Shown here in pieces: positions 1-10,927 of a DNA stretch of 64,000 nucleotides. Under the pieces are notes generated by a model, which did not search any database, had not been told where the DNA came from, and saw only the letters and a program-made list of their open reading frames with translations. Source of the DNA: Chrysogorgia sp. JL179-B06 (taxonomy: Eukaryota; Cnidaria; Anthozoa; Scleralcyonacea; Chrysogorgiidae). The stretch lies in assembly GCA_035772405.1 (NCBI GenBank), contig JAYKKM010000047.1, forward strand, positions 1,445,001 through 1,509,000, read 5' to 3'. The position numbers and the translations under genes are program-made. Position 1 is the first letter of the stretch. The number at the start of each line of letters is the position of its first letter.

Positions 1-982
1 GCAATGGATATAAGGTCTACAAATCTAAATACATCCGAACACCCTTAAAAGGCATAAAAGGACACCCCACACCCCCCCCCCCCCCAAGTCAAAGAAATCG
101 CACTTGTGCCTTAGAAGTATTTACATGTTTACATAAACTTGCTCCACAAATGTTCCATGGATATTTTACAAGGATTTCGCATAAAATGTTTAAATTAATA
201 CAAGACAAAGCAATTCGTCATTGGTTCTTCCAAAAGTAAAAACCGAAACAGACAGGAAAACGCTACATCAAACTTCGGAGCAGATGAGAACTGAAACTTC
301 TTTAGTTAGATTAAAAAAAGCTTGTATGTTTTTTAATTTTAATTTTGGTTTGTAGTTAGTTTTTCTTACCATTGACTTATACATATTTTTAAGAAAACTT
401 ACAAACATTGAGTTCTTAATCGTACATATTCATATATATGTTTATATTTATAGCATTTTTAGTATTCTTAAATTAGTTAAACTAAGTTAACCTGTATAAA
501 TATTGTTTATAATTTAATAATAAAATCAAAGACCCTCACGTGTTTCAATTTTGGTGTCATTCAATGCAAGGAACAGCAACTTCTTAATGACGTCAAATTG
601 GAAAGAAAACAGCCGTTGTACGTCATCTTTGAGCCATCGAGCAAAGTTCAAAGCATAAAATACGAGAATAAAAACGTTATTTCTCGAGTACCAGACCACC
701 TACCGTCAAACTATAGACCTCTTTCATAATGACACCTAAATTAAATATTCTTTTATATTCATTTAAATTAGCCTTTCTGACCTCGTTCATGTGTCTTCAA
801 TTCCAAAGAATATTTGCTTTATAACGAGGCCAGAAATGCTAATTTGCATGCATATAAAAGAATATTTAAACTGGCCACCATTATGAAAGAGGTCTATTAG
901 TGTTTCTAAACATCATATTTAAAGGCCTTTTATTTAAATTTATTTTTTTACTGCATTTCCCTTTTAAATGCTTTTGTTTTAG
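1..982. other. Probable intron / non-coding stretch upstream of the first visible eIF2D exon
   Basis: No coding exon was found on either strand. A poly-C run lies near 67-85. The 400-530 part is very AT-rich. A 187-bp inverted-repeat element fills 713-899. Because the exon at 983 starts inside a codon with a good acceptor (TTTTGTTTTAG), this stretch is best read as intron of eIF2D, whose N-terminal exons would lie before the window. Confidence 0.5.
713..899. repeat. Inverted-repeat MITE (TIR ATAGACCTCTTTCATAATG)
   Basis: The two ends are inverted copies of each other: ATAGACCTCTTTCATAATG on the left and CATTATGAAAGAGGTCTAT on the right. Similarity continues inward through the AT-rich middle (a TATTCTTTTATAT-like block pairs with its complement). 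It has no coding capacity, so it reads as a foldback MITE in the eIF2D intron. Flanking TA dinucleotides could be a target duplication but are too short to prove it. Confidence 0.75.
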
Positions 983-3900
983 AATGGTGCTACTTAATCC
1001 AGTGTTGTTCTCCGTGGTTCACAACAAAAACGAGGGGAATATTGATTGTCTTCCTTGGGACGAAGTCTTTAAAAGGTTCGTTCAATAGCGTAGCGTCTGG
1101 CTGTTATTAATAGCTTAAAATGCGGACAAACAAACCAAATTTGACTCACAAATGATTGCAAATGAGCTATTTGCTTCTGTTATGGCCGCATGAATTATGG
1201 GTAAAAGCGGACAAACATCGATACTGACGTCATCTCGACGGAGCGCTATTAGTAAAGTAATCTTAATAATTATTACGGATTGAATAATATTGAACAATTA
1301 CAATTCACCGTCCTGTAAAAGATAGCGAGTTTGTACACGTCCACATGGTTAATGCCAAGTAACGTGGTATTTGTTTTTGGACTGATTTACATTTTTGTGC
1401 CAGATTTCACTGTAAATATTTTATTCTTTTATTAGGATAATTGATCGTATGAATCCTTGCCACAAAGTAACTTTACGTGGACAACCACCAGTTACAAGGT
1501 TCGACTTTATATATATTAAAAAATAGTGTTTTTGAAATACTAGATTTCTTTATACCATTCGTTGGAAAGCTTTTGTCTATTCTAATACACTCAAATAAGA
1601 TTCAAATGACAAAGGGTATGTCGGCCATATATGTGTACCTAACAAAAGAAGCTACTTTAAAATCTTTTGTTCAGGTACACCGATATGGCGGTCATGACGT
1701 CATGTGAAAAGGGATTTATTATATCAATTAAATTTTTTTAGTTAGATAACCATAAATCCGTAAACATGTAGTTCAATCGAGTGAAATGCCAAATATTACT
1801 TGTAATACACCGAATTATTCTCCCGGCATTACCACCATTATATATACAGAACTCGTGACTATAGGCTCTCGGCAACGGCTTCCGTAGCTTATAAGAGCAC
1901 TGCACTAGCATCACAGGGTCGCGGGTTCAATTCCAGCCGGAAGGCCTTGATGTTGCATTTTTCGCAACTGGTCCCGGTTTAAAAATATATATATTCCAAC
2001 ACTCGAAATTTTCCTTCACCATAAATCCTTCGAACATGTAGTTTAATCGAGTGAAATGTCAAGAGATCTATAAAGTCAGATGTGTCTAACTGACTCTAAA
2101 CATTAATGCTCACCTAAATACTAATACTAACCCCTAACCCTCACTGACCCTATAAAACTAACCTAAAAACTCGAGTAAATTAAATTATTCCTAAAACTAA
2201 CCCGAAAGAGCCAAAACTATAACCCTAATATTAATGCTTCGCCGAAGGATGTTAATCTACAAGTGACTGCTGACCATAAATATTTCATGTTCATCCTCGA
2301 TCCTCGCCCGGGATATATTGCAGTATTGGTGTTATGGTTTGTGACGTTTGGAATGCAAAAAATAATAAAATCGATTAATTTTAACAGCAAGTTATAAATA
2401 TCATCGAGATGTTTCTATTTTAATAATTTAGGAAAGGAAAACTGGAATCTATTGAAATTAAAGTGGAAAAGAGAATGGGTAACAAAAAGGTGTGATATAA
2501 ATAATTCTCAGAATTTTACATGACACATGTGCTAAAACGTTGTTAGTCGAGTGTAAAGGGTTGACGTAAATCTTATCCCTACTATATATATGACGTGACG
2601 TGACGCGAAACTGTTTGGACGTGCATTAAAGTGCTGCGCGAATTATTTCGTATTTCATTTTTTCCTGTACGATTTTGAACGGGATACTTCTCAACGTGGT
2701 CGGTAAAGTGTTCTTCTATTGGAATCTGAGAAACTCCAAGTATCCTTTTCGCCATCTAAATAATATTTAGTGAAATACCGGATTGTCTATACCGAGATTT
2801 TTAACGTTTGTTTTTCAAGCTCGCGCAAAAACGGTTGGTGTTCACACGCAAGCAAACGAAGCACGCTATACGCATGCTGACGACAGTGCGCGTGCTTCAA
2901 TTTGATCTGTGCGCGTACATGCAGTAATTAACTTGGAATAGCTGTAGACACACGCGCCATGATTTTGCTCCGAACAATCCACGTTATCCTTTTTGTTTGG
3001 TTGATTCTTTTCGGGACTCGTCATACTGAGGAGAACCTAGTTTAGGCCTTGTTACGTACCGTAACGAATCAACTTCTACCACCTTATTTTTCTCAAACAC
3101 GTCGTTTGATATTTGAGTTTTTTTTTTTTTAGAATTAATAGTTTTTTATTCATAGTGGTAATACATGTAGTAGGCTTTATCTTATAATGAAACTGTAATT
3201 AGTCATATAAGTAACATTAAGAATATATTGTTGTAAGAGCATTGAGACTATTGTATAATGCTCCTAATACGTCTTTATTATTATTATTATTATTATATAT
3301 ATCCTGTATGCGTCGACGAAGTTATACTTTAAACCCATCATCAACTAGAATCGTAAATATTTTATATTTAATTATACCATGAGCTCGAGTCGTAAAAGCT
3401 CATAACTGAATTAATTACAATATAATTGTTTTAAAATAGACAGTCATGGACTCATGGTGGTATTTTTCGCGTTGTTTTTTCATGCAAATAACTGATTTCT
3501 TGCTCATTCATTTTAGCAAAACATTCCGCCATTTTGTTTTCTTATTACTAATATATATGAGCTGATCTGTTAGTATAAGAACCAATCAGATTGCAGAGTA
3601 GCTCATGTAGTGGATGTTTATATTATAAATAGGAATATTACTGTTTTACTCTTCCTTTTTTTGTATTTCTGGTTCTCCGGCATTCGCCATTCCCGCAGAA
3701 TAATATAATTAGCGATATTTTAACTGAAAAATTAGCGATATATTAACTATGTTGTTCTCACGTTGTTTTGAAGTTTGTTTCCTTTTTATACACTCAAAAC
3801 CGTTTTCTTAGAGCAAAAGCAGCTTATAGTTTATCTACTCAACCGTCCATGACGATTCATGTTACACAACACGTCATGTGGTAGCTAGGGATCCGGATTG

Positions 3901-5103
3901 GTCAATCTTATTACTTAATGAATCTTTATAGTTTTATATACGAGTATTTGATTTATATCTACTTCAAGTGATTACGGGAAGCCTCGCTGCATCGAACCTT
4001 TGAAGAAGTAGAAAATATTTTCCGTGTTTCCATAGAGATATAGAAACGAAGTGGAAGTTTGGGAGAACGAGAAATCGTGAGTTTTTATATCGCGAGTTCT
4101 CCCAAACTTCGACGATATAACTCAATGGGAACACAGGAAAATGTTTCTATTTCTTTTATAAAATAACCTGCAGAAGAAAATTAAAATATTAAATGCCATC
4201 AAAACGTTAATTCCCCTTATAATCCAGTCGATCTACCTGAAATAAAGGTTCAACTTCAAACAAACTGCAACAGAAATGATTTTAGATTTCTCAGTACCTT
4301 GATACATTCAGAAATCACATACCAAAAGTCCCTAAAAATCAACTTAGTGGAAATCCGGTTAGTAACTACAAAAGCACCATCCTTTAAAAAGAGTGAAATT
4401 TCAAATAATGTCGTTAGAGAGTTCTCAAAAAACCATATGAATGACATGCATTTATGCAGGTAGTACAATTTTCCACGCCCATTTTGAGTTACGTAAGGTT
4501 AAACCTGCTACAAAACAGAATTTTGTTGCATTTTCCACTTTTCTTGAGCGAATAACTCGAAATGGGCTTAGGAAATTGTACTTTCCGCTTAAATGTCATA
4601 GGTAATATTTGCTAAACGTGAATTTGAAATTTCACTTTTTTAAAGAATAGTGTTTTTGTAGGTAAATTGTAAGAAAAACTTGATTTTTTAAATTTTGCAC
4701 TATGTTGATTTCCAGGGACTTTTGGTATGTTATTTCCGAATGTATCAAGGTAATGAAAAAGATAAAATAATTTCTTTTGCAATTTGTTTGATGTTAAATC
4801 ATAGATTGACTGGATTATTACTCTTCAGGATGTGGCAGATCTGATGTGTTATAATTTTTTAGTAAGTTTTTCTTTCTTCGTCAGTACCGGACGAAGTCGA
4901 CATCTGAATTTTTCTTTTCTCCACAAGGTAACCTTAGTACATAATTTAGAGTACTATGGCATTGATCCTGAGGAATTTGCTCACAAGGTACAACTTAAAG
5001 CTGCTTCAAGTACCGCAGGTAACTACTACTCGTTTAAAGATAATTTGTCGGACTATTTAGAGTGTTGTTGTTGTTGTTGTTTTTGTTGTTGTTGTTGTTG
5101 TTT

Positions 5104-5136
<33 letters not shown>

Positions 5137-7993
5137 TTCTTGTCATTCTTGTTGTTGGTGGTGATGTTGCTTTTTATTTTCACAATTTATAAGCAAAGAA
5201 ATCTTTCTATTAATCCTAATATCAATATTATTACTGCGTGTAGTCTCTCAGCTTCCAGGAAAATCAAATCCTAGTCAACAGGTACTTGTCCAGGGAAACC
5301 AAATTCAACACGTGGCGACGACGTTACAAGGTAAACGTCCATCTGGTTTGATTAATAAATTTTGTAAACATTAAATTATACTGCTGCTTTTTACGGCGTA
5401 CCGTACGCTGATCATTGTGATAGTTTTTGTGATAGTGTTCATTGCATGGAACCATCGTAAATATTTTCTGTGGTCGAATCTTGGGATACTTTTAAATGTC
5501 CTAGATGTCTATTTATTCAGCATTCTGTGTCTATATATACGTTAGTTAACTAAGCCACGTTGTATTTCAACGTTGTATTTGGAACACTGTAGATTATTGT
5601 TCACTGTAGACTATATCGCAATTATTGAGAATATATATATCGCAAGAATAGATATCGCGAATTAATAGCGCTCCGTCGAGATGACGTCAGTACCGATGTT
5701 TGTCCGCTTTTACCCATAATTCTTGCGGCCATAACAAAAGAAATAGCTCATTTGCAATAATTTGTGAGTCAAATTTGGTTTGTTTGTCCGCTTTTTGAGC
5801 TATTAATAGCAGCCAGACTCTACGCTATTAAGAATGTGGGAGCTTGGAGTAGACGACGTACATGGACAATCATCAAGCTCAAATCCTCAGAAAATGAGTA
5901 CCGGACAGGAATCGAACCTGTAACCTGATTTCAGGTGAGACGCTTTAACCATTGAACTAACGACATTCATATATACCGGTGAATGACGCATAGGCAGTAC
6001 ATACTGTATATCAAGCGAACCAGTACATCATTGTAACCTTCGCTCTCCATCTGAGTCTCGCTAGCTCAATGGAATTAGAGCGTCTGACCGGCAATCAGAA
6101 GGTTATAGGTTCGATTCCTAATTGGTTATAGGTTCGAGTATTTGGGCTTAACGATCGTTCATGTATCGTCCAATTATAAGCATCACATGACAAAAACGTT
6201 TTTCTATTGCCGGATTTCATATTGTGTAAGAGACTGGGGCAAAACCGGACATCGTGGAAATAATGGCGTCAGTCATTTTTGTCCATTATTCATTGTTTCA
6301 GTTTTTAAACCCAACAATGTAGTACAGCTACACAAATATAAAGTTTTATTTTAACCTTAATTTCGACCAGCTTGTCTGTTACATGATATGAGGTCGAAAT
6401 ATTTCTGTTTGGATGACCAAATATATTTTGTAGAAATACACATGTCACCAGACACCAGCATTCACGGAATTTCCAGACCAGCAATAAATTGCGTTAGGCC
6501 CGTCCTGTTTACATGAAGCAGATTAGACAGTATATAAGACAGTATAATTAGATTGAGAAAGCGCTAGCCATGTCGGCTCATATTTACAGTCAATTTCTCT
6601 CGGGCTCTCATGATGTCCTCTCGCGATCAATGTCAGCGGTTATAGTCACATAGGCCTGCGAGAATGGCGATAAACAGTGAAAGCTAAACCCTTATAACAA
6701 CCCTAATATAACTCTAATACTAATCCTAATACTAACCCTAATATTCTCACCCTAATCCTAATACTATCCTTAATACTAGCGCTAACTTTAACCATAATTC
6801 TTATGAAAATACTAACCCTAATACTGGCTTTAATTGATGCTATATAATGAGGGGACACAGAGAAATCGCCCCACAGAAATTTCCCCATGTCCTCCTACCT
6901 TCTACTATGATTGCAACATGTCCTCCTACCCTAGAATTACCAATAATCAGTAAGTGTGCAATGGCCTTGAATTACCAATAACTGGTAATTGTTGGAGCAT
7001 AAGAGTCCCACAAGCATTACATATCACGTTGATCTATAAGTTTACGGACGCAACAAGAGGGGGCTAGGGATGGAAAAATACGGCCGGGTGGTTAGGGTTA
7101 CAACGGGTTGAAGACGGGGGTTAGGGTTAGGAAAACATTTAAGGCGGGGTCCTATGATGAGTAGGTTATGTGCTGGTATTGAGTTGATAGTGGTTGTTAG
7201 ATCCTGATAAAATTTGGTGACAAATTCTTCTGGATGTTCATTGTGAGGACTGTAACAGCAGAGAACAGTTGTTACCGGATTGCCTATAGTAGAGAAATTT
7301 GCAAGATCCGCTCATTGTGACATACAATGGACAGACATGACTTTGGTGTTGGGTTCTAGAACCCTATACAATTGTCAATTATTGGTAATTCAAGGCCATT
7401 GCACACTTACTGATTATTGGTAATTCTAGGTAGGAGGATATGTTGATGATATACATGGAGAATTCGATCTTCTTGGCTCCAGGCTTCTAGTGATTTTTCA
7501 ATTTGCGCATGCGTACAAAATCCTTTTTGAGTCCACCCGTGATTCCATGATGTAAAACTAGAGTGGTGCGCAGGCCGTATGTTAACAAAGTATCAAAACG
7601 AGAAAGATATTTAATGTCAAAATTGAAGGACGAAACACTGACGTTTCTAGCCTTTATTCTATATACCTTTGTCGTTTTTGGATCTGAAACGTTCGAGCAG
7701 ATTCTTGCATGAGTATCCAGTTAATTCTCTTGCCCCCAATGATTGACTTCAGCGGTGCATGTCGATCAGATTGAAAACTCTAATTTTCTTCATGTGAACA
7801 TAACAAAGAGAAACAACAAGGCTTTGACTTGAACACTCAATGCACTATAAATACAGGGCCTTAGTTTGCTGTGATAATTCGTTTTTTAATAAATTGTTAT
7901 ATTTATTTATATTCTATAGATGATTACCACATTGCTAGCAAATATATCAATGGCTTAGACAAACTTAAACAGTCTGGACGAAAAAAGAAATAA
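983..7993 (+). CDS. EIF2D: eIF2D (ligatin), C-terminal half, six exons
   Basis: eIF2D is a cytosolic translation factor that can deliver initiator tRNA to the 40S subunit and helps recycle 40S complexes. Exons by eye: 983-1075, 1436-1498, 2432-2489, 4928-5018, 5259-5330 and 7920-7993 (stop TAA). Every junction has AG before and GT after, and phases fit throughout: 2-2-0-1-1. The product follows the eIF2D C-terminus in order: a LPWDEVFK segment, a PCHKVTL..Q.PV block, a KGKLESIEIKV block, then the SUI1 domain with NKK-VTLVHNLEYYGIDPE, VLVQGNQIQHV and a basic tail ending GRKKK. The N-terminal PUA-like part lies before the window; the Met codon at 984 is internal. Introns hold several MITEs, two SINEs and a telomere-like satellite, and the last is about 2.6 kb. 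AATAAA overlaps the stop codon at 7989-7994. The identity rests on remembered family sequence, so an alignment should confirm it, but the phase agreement makes chance very unlikely. Confidence 0.9.
1084..1250 (+). repeat. 167-bp MITE 'AATAGCG', copy 1, in eIF2D intron
   Basis: It begins AATAGCGTAGCGTCTGG and ends GACGGAGCGCTATT, so the outer 7 bases are inverted (AATAGCG/CGCTATT). Near-identical copies occur at 5664-5829 (inverted) and 24519-24683. A TGACGTCA-like site lies near the right end in all copies. It is non-coding and short, as expected for a non-autonomous DNA transposon. Confidence 0.85.
1880..1990 (+). repeat. tRNA-like SINE fragment
   Basis: A GTAGCTTATAAGAGCACTGC segment and a GGGTTCAATTCCAGCC segment resemble the A and B boxes of a tRNA-Ala-like promoter. 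The anticodon arm does not pair cleanly, and no acceptor stem is evident. An AT-rich tail follows. A tRNA-derived SINE head is more likely than a working tRNA gene. Confidence 0.45.
2098..2235 (+). repeat. Degenerate telomere-like tract (CCTAAC/CTAATACT units)
   Basis: Irregular runs of CCTAACCC- and CTAATACTAACC-type units lie in an eIF2D intron. Similar tracts occur at 6690-6840, 45040-45165, 49230-49335 (G-rich strand) and 43925-43990. They look like an interstitial satellite derived from TTAGGG-type sequence rather than a chromosome end. Confidence 0.6.
4219..4823. mobile_element. ~600-bp MITE with long (~110 bp) TIRs, directly upstream of the eIF2D SUI1 exon
   Basis: The outer ends are inverted: TAATCCAGTCGATCTACC on the left and AGATTGACTGGATTA on the right. 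The arms continue inward, with a GACTTTTGGTATG..ATTTC.GAATGTATCAAGGTA block present in inverted form at about 4295-4335 and 4718-4752. The middle part (about 4390-4560) resembles 36430-36610, so a related copy exists there. Its right end lies about 105 bases before the exon at 4928, so the element may supply part of that intron's 3' region. Confidence 0.75.
5063..5152 (+). repeat. (TTG)n microsatellite in eIF2D intron
   Basis: A run of TTG triplets with occasional TTT interruptions. It lies between the exons ending at 5018 and starting at 5259. Read through, it gives an artefactual poly-Cys or poly-Leu frame. Confidence 0.95.
5664..5829 (-). repeat. 166-bp MITE 'AATAGCG', copy 2 (inverted)
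   Basis: Reverse-complement copy of the 1084-1250 element, with the same CGGAGCGCTATT and AATAGCGTAGAG ends. It lies in the last intron of eIF2D. Confidence 0.85.
5868..5968 (-). mobile_element. tRNA-derived SINE, copy 1
   Basis: On the minus strand it shows an A-box-like TTAGTTCAATGGTTAAAGCG and a B box GGTTCGATTCCTGTCC. A tail containing TGAGGATTTGAGCTTGATGA follows. The same head and tail order occurs at 37590-37725 and, in part, at 6056-6205. The conserved non-tRNA tail marks a SINE family rather than tRNA genes. Confidence 0.7.
6056..6205 (+). mobile_element. tRNA-derived SINE, copy 2
   Basis: A tRNA-like head starts TCGCTAGCTCAATGGA and has a paired anticodon arm (TCTGA/TCAGA, loop CCGGCAA, anticodon GGC). 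The B box is GGTTCGATTCCTAATTGG. It is followed by the family tail TTTGGGCTTAACGATCGTTC and AT-rich sequence. The D-arm region carries an extra base and the tail is SINE-specific, so a functional tRNA-Ala is unlikely. Confidence 0.65.
6688..6840 (+). repeat. Degenerate telomere-like satellite (CCTAATACTAA units)
   Basis: About 150 bases of CCTAATACTAA- and CCTAATATTC-type units, the same type as the tract at 2098-2235. It lies in the 2.6-kb last intron of eIF2D. Confidence 0.7.
6914..7445. mobile_element. ~530-bp TIR element in the last eIF2D intron
   Basis: The outer ~75 bases are inverted copies: CAACATGTCCTCCTACC..., CCAATAATCAGTAAGTGTGC and TTGAATTACCAATAA at the left recur as the reverse complement at 7372-7445. 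The middle contains GGGTTAGGGTTA-type sequence. It has no ORF of note and is a non-autonomous DNA transposon by structure. Confidence 0.75.
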
Positions 7994-7994
7994 A
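7989..7994 (+). terminator. Poly(A) signal AATAAA overlapping the eIF2D stop codon
   Basis: The last codons read AAG-AAA-TAA-A, so the hexamer AATAAA includes the stop codon. A transcript processed here would have a 3' UTR of only about 10-30 bases. Whether it is used is inference. Confidence 0.35.
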
Positions 7995-8029
7995 TTGTAG
8001 ATTCAACAATGAAACTTGTAAGTAGTATT

Positions 8030-8125
8030 AAAAACACGAGAAGGAGCGTTTTATCATATTTAAAATGCGAGCGCGCAGCGCGAGCATTTTAGATATGATA
8101 AAACGCGAGTTCGAGTGTTTTAAAT
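8030..8125. repeat. Palindromic repeat 'AAAACACGAG', copy 1
   Basis: The arms AAAACACGAG...GCGTTTTATCATAT and ATATGATAAAACGC...CGAGTGTTTT are inverted around a CGAGCGCGCAGCGCGAGC centre. A second, sequence-divergent copy with the same layout is at 8380-8475. The spacer between the copies (8126-8379) has no gene. Confidence 0.8.
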
Positions 8126-8379
8126 AGCTTCAAAAACAATTTATTGTAATCACTGGGGAGTGTACTGGTTTTTATTTTCTATTAGAGGTAAATTGGGTTG
8201 ATGTATGAAATGCAAATTAGCAGGAATTTTATATAAAGTTCGTAGATACTTTATATAATTTTCATGCTGATTAGTATTCATGGCTTTTATCAGGTATAAA
8301 AGCCTTGCGCGTGACTAAATACGGAAATGTGATTGGACAATTTGGTTAATGAATATTAATGAGTTTTTGAAGTAATATT

Positions 8380-8475
8380 TAAAACACGAGAAGCAGTGTT
8401 TTATCAGATTTAAAACACGAGGGCGTAGCCCGAGTGTTTTAGATCTGATAAAACACGCACTACGAGTGTTTTGAA
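8380..8475. repeat. Palindromic repeat 'AAAACACGAG', copy 2
   Basis: The same design as the 8030 copy: AAAACACGAG / GTGTTTTATCAGAT arms mirrored by ATCTGATAAAACAC / CGAGTGTTTT, with a GAGGGCGTAGCCC centre. Many base changes between the copies are compensated on the opposite arm. Confidence 0.8.
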
Positions 8476-8631
8476 TAGCTTCAAAAACGAACCTCTTGGG
8501 ACTTCCAATAATAGTGTTAATTCATTCAATTTCGAGACCTGTCAGCAATTTGACGAAAATTTGAATGTCGTTGTTTTTACTGCAGAAGTATCAAATTCTA
8601 CAACAGTCAACACTTCGCGTTTTAGAGCGGG

Positions 8632-9184
8632 TTTAAAGTGCCACTATGATCAAATTTTTACCTATCGATATTTTTACGTATTTATAAAGCAGAGCTGCTA
8701 AATATTACTTGGTCGAAACCGTTTTGCGATTTGACGATGGCAAGTATTATTTTTCTTACTCCGAATCTGGAGTTGTTATGTCCGCCATTAATCGTTCATG
8801 TTCTTGACCAGCGTAACGAAGTGACGTCATATTCTCAACGCGAAGACTCCACGTGGCTAATTCTTAAAGTAAATCAAGGTCGTTTTTTCAAATTCTTCGT
8901 CTGAAAGGCTGGACATTTCATCTACTTCTCGAAAAAAACAAGAAAACAAATAACCTCGACCGAAATTCAGGCGTAGCATTGAGAATCTGACGTCACAAAC
9001 AATATTATCTTTTGAAATTGCGGGCTCACTTGGAACACGTTTTTAGTAATGGTGGCCTAAATAATAGTGATTTCAGAGCTCAAAATACGTACTTCAAAAT
9101 ACCATTTTTTAGTTTTTTCTTACAATTCTATGCTAAAGAAAATCTAAAAGACGGGGGTGAATTTTCATCGTAGTGGCACTTTAA
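8632..9184. mobile_element. TTAA-flanked MITE (TIR AGTGCCACTACGATGAAA-like), copy 1
   Basis: It is flanked by TTAA on both sides (8632-8635 and 9181-9184), with inverted ends AGTGCCACTATGATCAAA and TTTTCATCGTAGTGGCACT. TTAA target duplication is the hallmark of piggyBac-type insertion. It holds no transposase. A second copy is at 18004-18442. Confidence 0.75.
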
Positions 9185-10052
9185 GAATCTTCAAAGACAT
9201 AGAAATGGTTCGAATGGAACAAGTCAGGAACCTGTTTTCTCGAGAAAGGTTTTCTGCCTTTATTTATCACACTATTTTATCGAAGAGCATATTAGATAAA
9301 TCAAGAGGCTTCAAGTAGCTTCGGTTTTGACTAAAAATCCCACACCGAGGAAGGTACGCTTTCAAATTTGTTAGCAATGTTATAAAGTTATGTTGTTCAT
9401 GTATGTTTGTCCTGACTTATTCATTGTACTTATTATATATCGTATCACATTCACATTGTTAGGTTTCTTGTTAGGTGGTTCTCTCTAGTAAATTAAAAAA
9501 TATAGGCAGGTAGCTCGTTGAAATTTGCTTGAATATTTTTGCTTTCTCGTTGGACTTCTCGTATTAGGATGACAATTTTATATAAAATGCCATGTTCATT
9601 AGTATTCTATATATAGAGAATACTAATGAGGTCAAACTACAATCAGCCCCGCTTCCCCCTGGGACCGATTTCAAAGTCCGCCCCTTTCAAAGTCCGCCCA
9701 AAGTCCGGGCTTTCAAGAATGATGGTGTTTTATGTGGTATAGAACACGATGCACGTGAGCGATTTACGTGAGATGATAGGCCAGTTTGCTCTTGAATTAT
9801 TAATGAGTTTTTGAAGTAATTTGCAAGCCTCGTGGAGGTGCTTGGGGAGGACGCAACTAGTAATTTCCTTCGTTTATTTGCATGAAGGCGGTATTGTCTA
9901 TAATATGCGAAACATTGGTATTGGGTTTTGGGCTGATCTTTCACTAGGCTTTTTTATTGGTTTTTTAATCAAACACTTTATTCAATTTGTGTTCTCTTCC
10001 GAGTTCACTATTAAATTGACGTTTCCATCTACTTCATTAGAGAGTTTAAAAT
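9185..10052. other. Intergenic, no gene recognised
   Basis: Contains a short palindrome TTAGTATTCTATATATAGAG near 9598-9632. The phrase AATGAGTTTTTGAAGTAAT near 9800 also precedes the 8380 palindrome. Short open frames near 9690-10057 on both strands have no recognisable product. Confidence 0.5.
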
Positions 10053-10429
10053 CATAGGCGTACCTGACTAGTTATATTTGTGGGGCAAACATTTTTGCCT
10101 GAAAAATTAAGAGTAGACTATCGATCATATATTGGACGCAGTGTGGCAGGCGCAACTTCATATGTGACTGGATTTCTCAGCGGTTTCCTCTGCAAAATAT
10201 GGGAGTACTTCATCTATCGTATGTTATATAGCTTTTAGTATAATTTTAAACCGGGTAACTGCAAAACAATTCTAATATATTATGTTAATGTTAAAACATA
10301 TTATTTTAATATCAAAACAGTTCAAAATATAAATTGTTCATAATAGCAATATTACCCGAATTTACCCGAATTTTTTTTTAAATGTACCCGAAATTTTCAT
10401 TTTTAAAACGTACGCCTGGTACGCCTATG
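10053..10429. mobile_element. ~380-bp MITE with CATAGGCGTAC TIRs
   Basis: Starts CATAGGCGTACC and ends GGTACGCCTATG, with AT-rich sequence and a telomere-unlike CCCGAATTTACCCGAA block inside. The same left terminus (CATAGGCGTACGGG) marks an insertion at 40607 inside the Penelope-like element. Short TIRs and no ORF fit a non-autonomous DNA transposon. Confidence 0.65.
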
Positions 10430-10927
10430 TTTAAAATGTCCATGAAGTGAAACGATCGCGAGCATTTTTTCACTTTAATAAACATAGAAGAGCGGCTGGA
10501 GCATTCACTGAAAATTTCAAATGATTCTGGTGCATTGTCTTGGAGAAATCTGAGTGCTCGGTTAGAGGTCCTGATGACGTATCCAGGTGTACAACTATGT
10601 ATAACAACAATCCATTGCGTACGTCATCAGCTCTGTATATTCGTTCTCAGTATTTCACTATTTTGAAAGGTTAAACTTTATTTCACTTTTGGCAAATTGT
10701 TATTTAGATGATGAACTTTGATTTTATTCGAAAATATGATTTAATTCGATAATATACACTTCATTAGAGAGTTACGAAAACTGCGACGCAGGCGCCAATA
10801 AAGTTTCTAAGGTCGGCGTTAGATCACATTGAGTTAACGTACAGCCGTGTCTTTGGGACGATGTGTTTTAGTATAACCATAGCGTAAAAAAGCTATGATC
10901 ACATCGTAAAAAAGCTCGCATTGTGCC

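Noticed and set aside
2098..2235. A chromosome end
   Set aside because: Units are irregular, short and repeated at several internal positions in both orientations.
4813..4860. A 33-base exon (GATGTGGCAGATCTGATG..) before the SUI1 exon
   Set aside because: It has splice-like borders, but the previous exon ends NKK in phase 0 and the next begins VTLV, contiguous in the family. An extra exon would disrupt it.
5062..5274. Poly-Cys / poly-Leu proteins
   Set aside because: Translation of a (TTG)n tract within the eIF2D intron.
6056..6130. Functional tRNA-Ala gene
   Set aside because: Irregular D-arm, no clean acceptor stem, and the downstream block is shared with other SINE copies.
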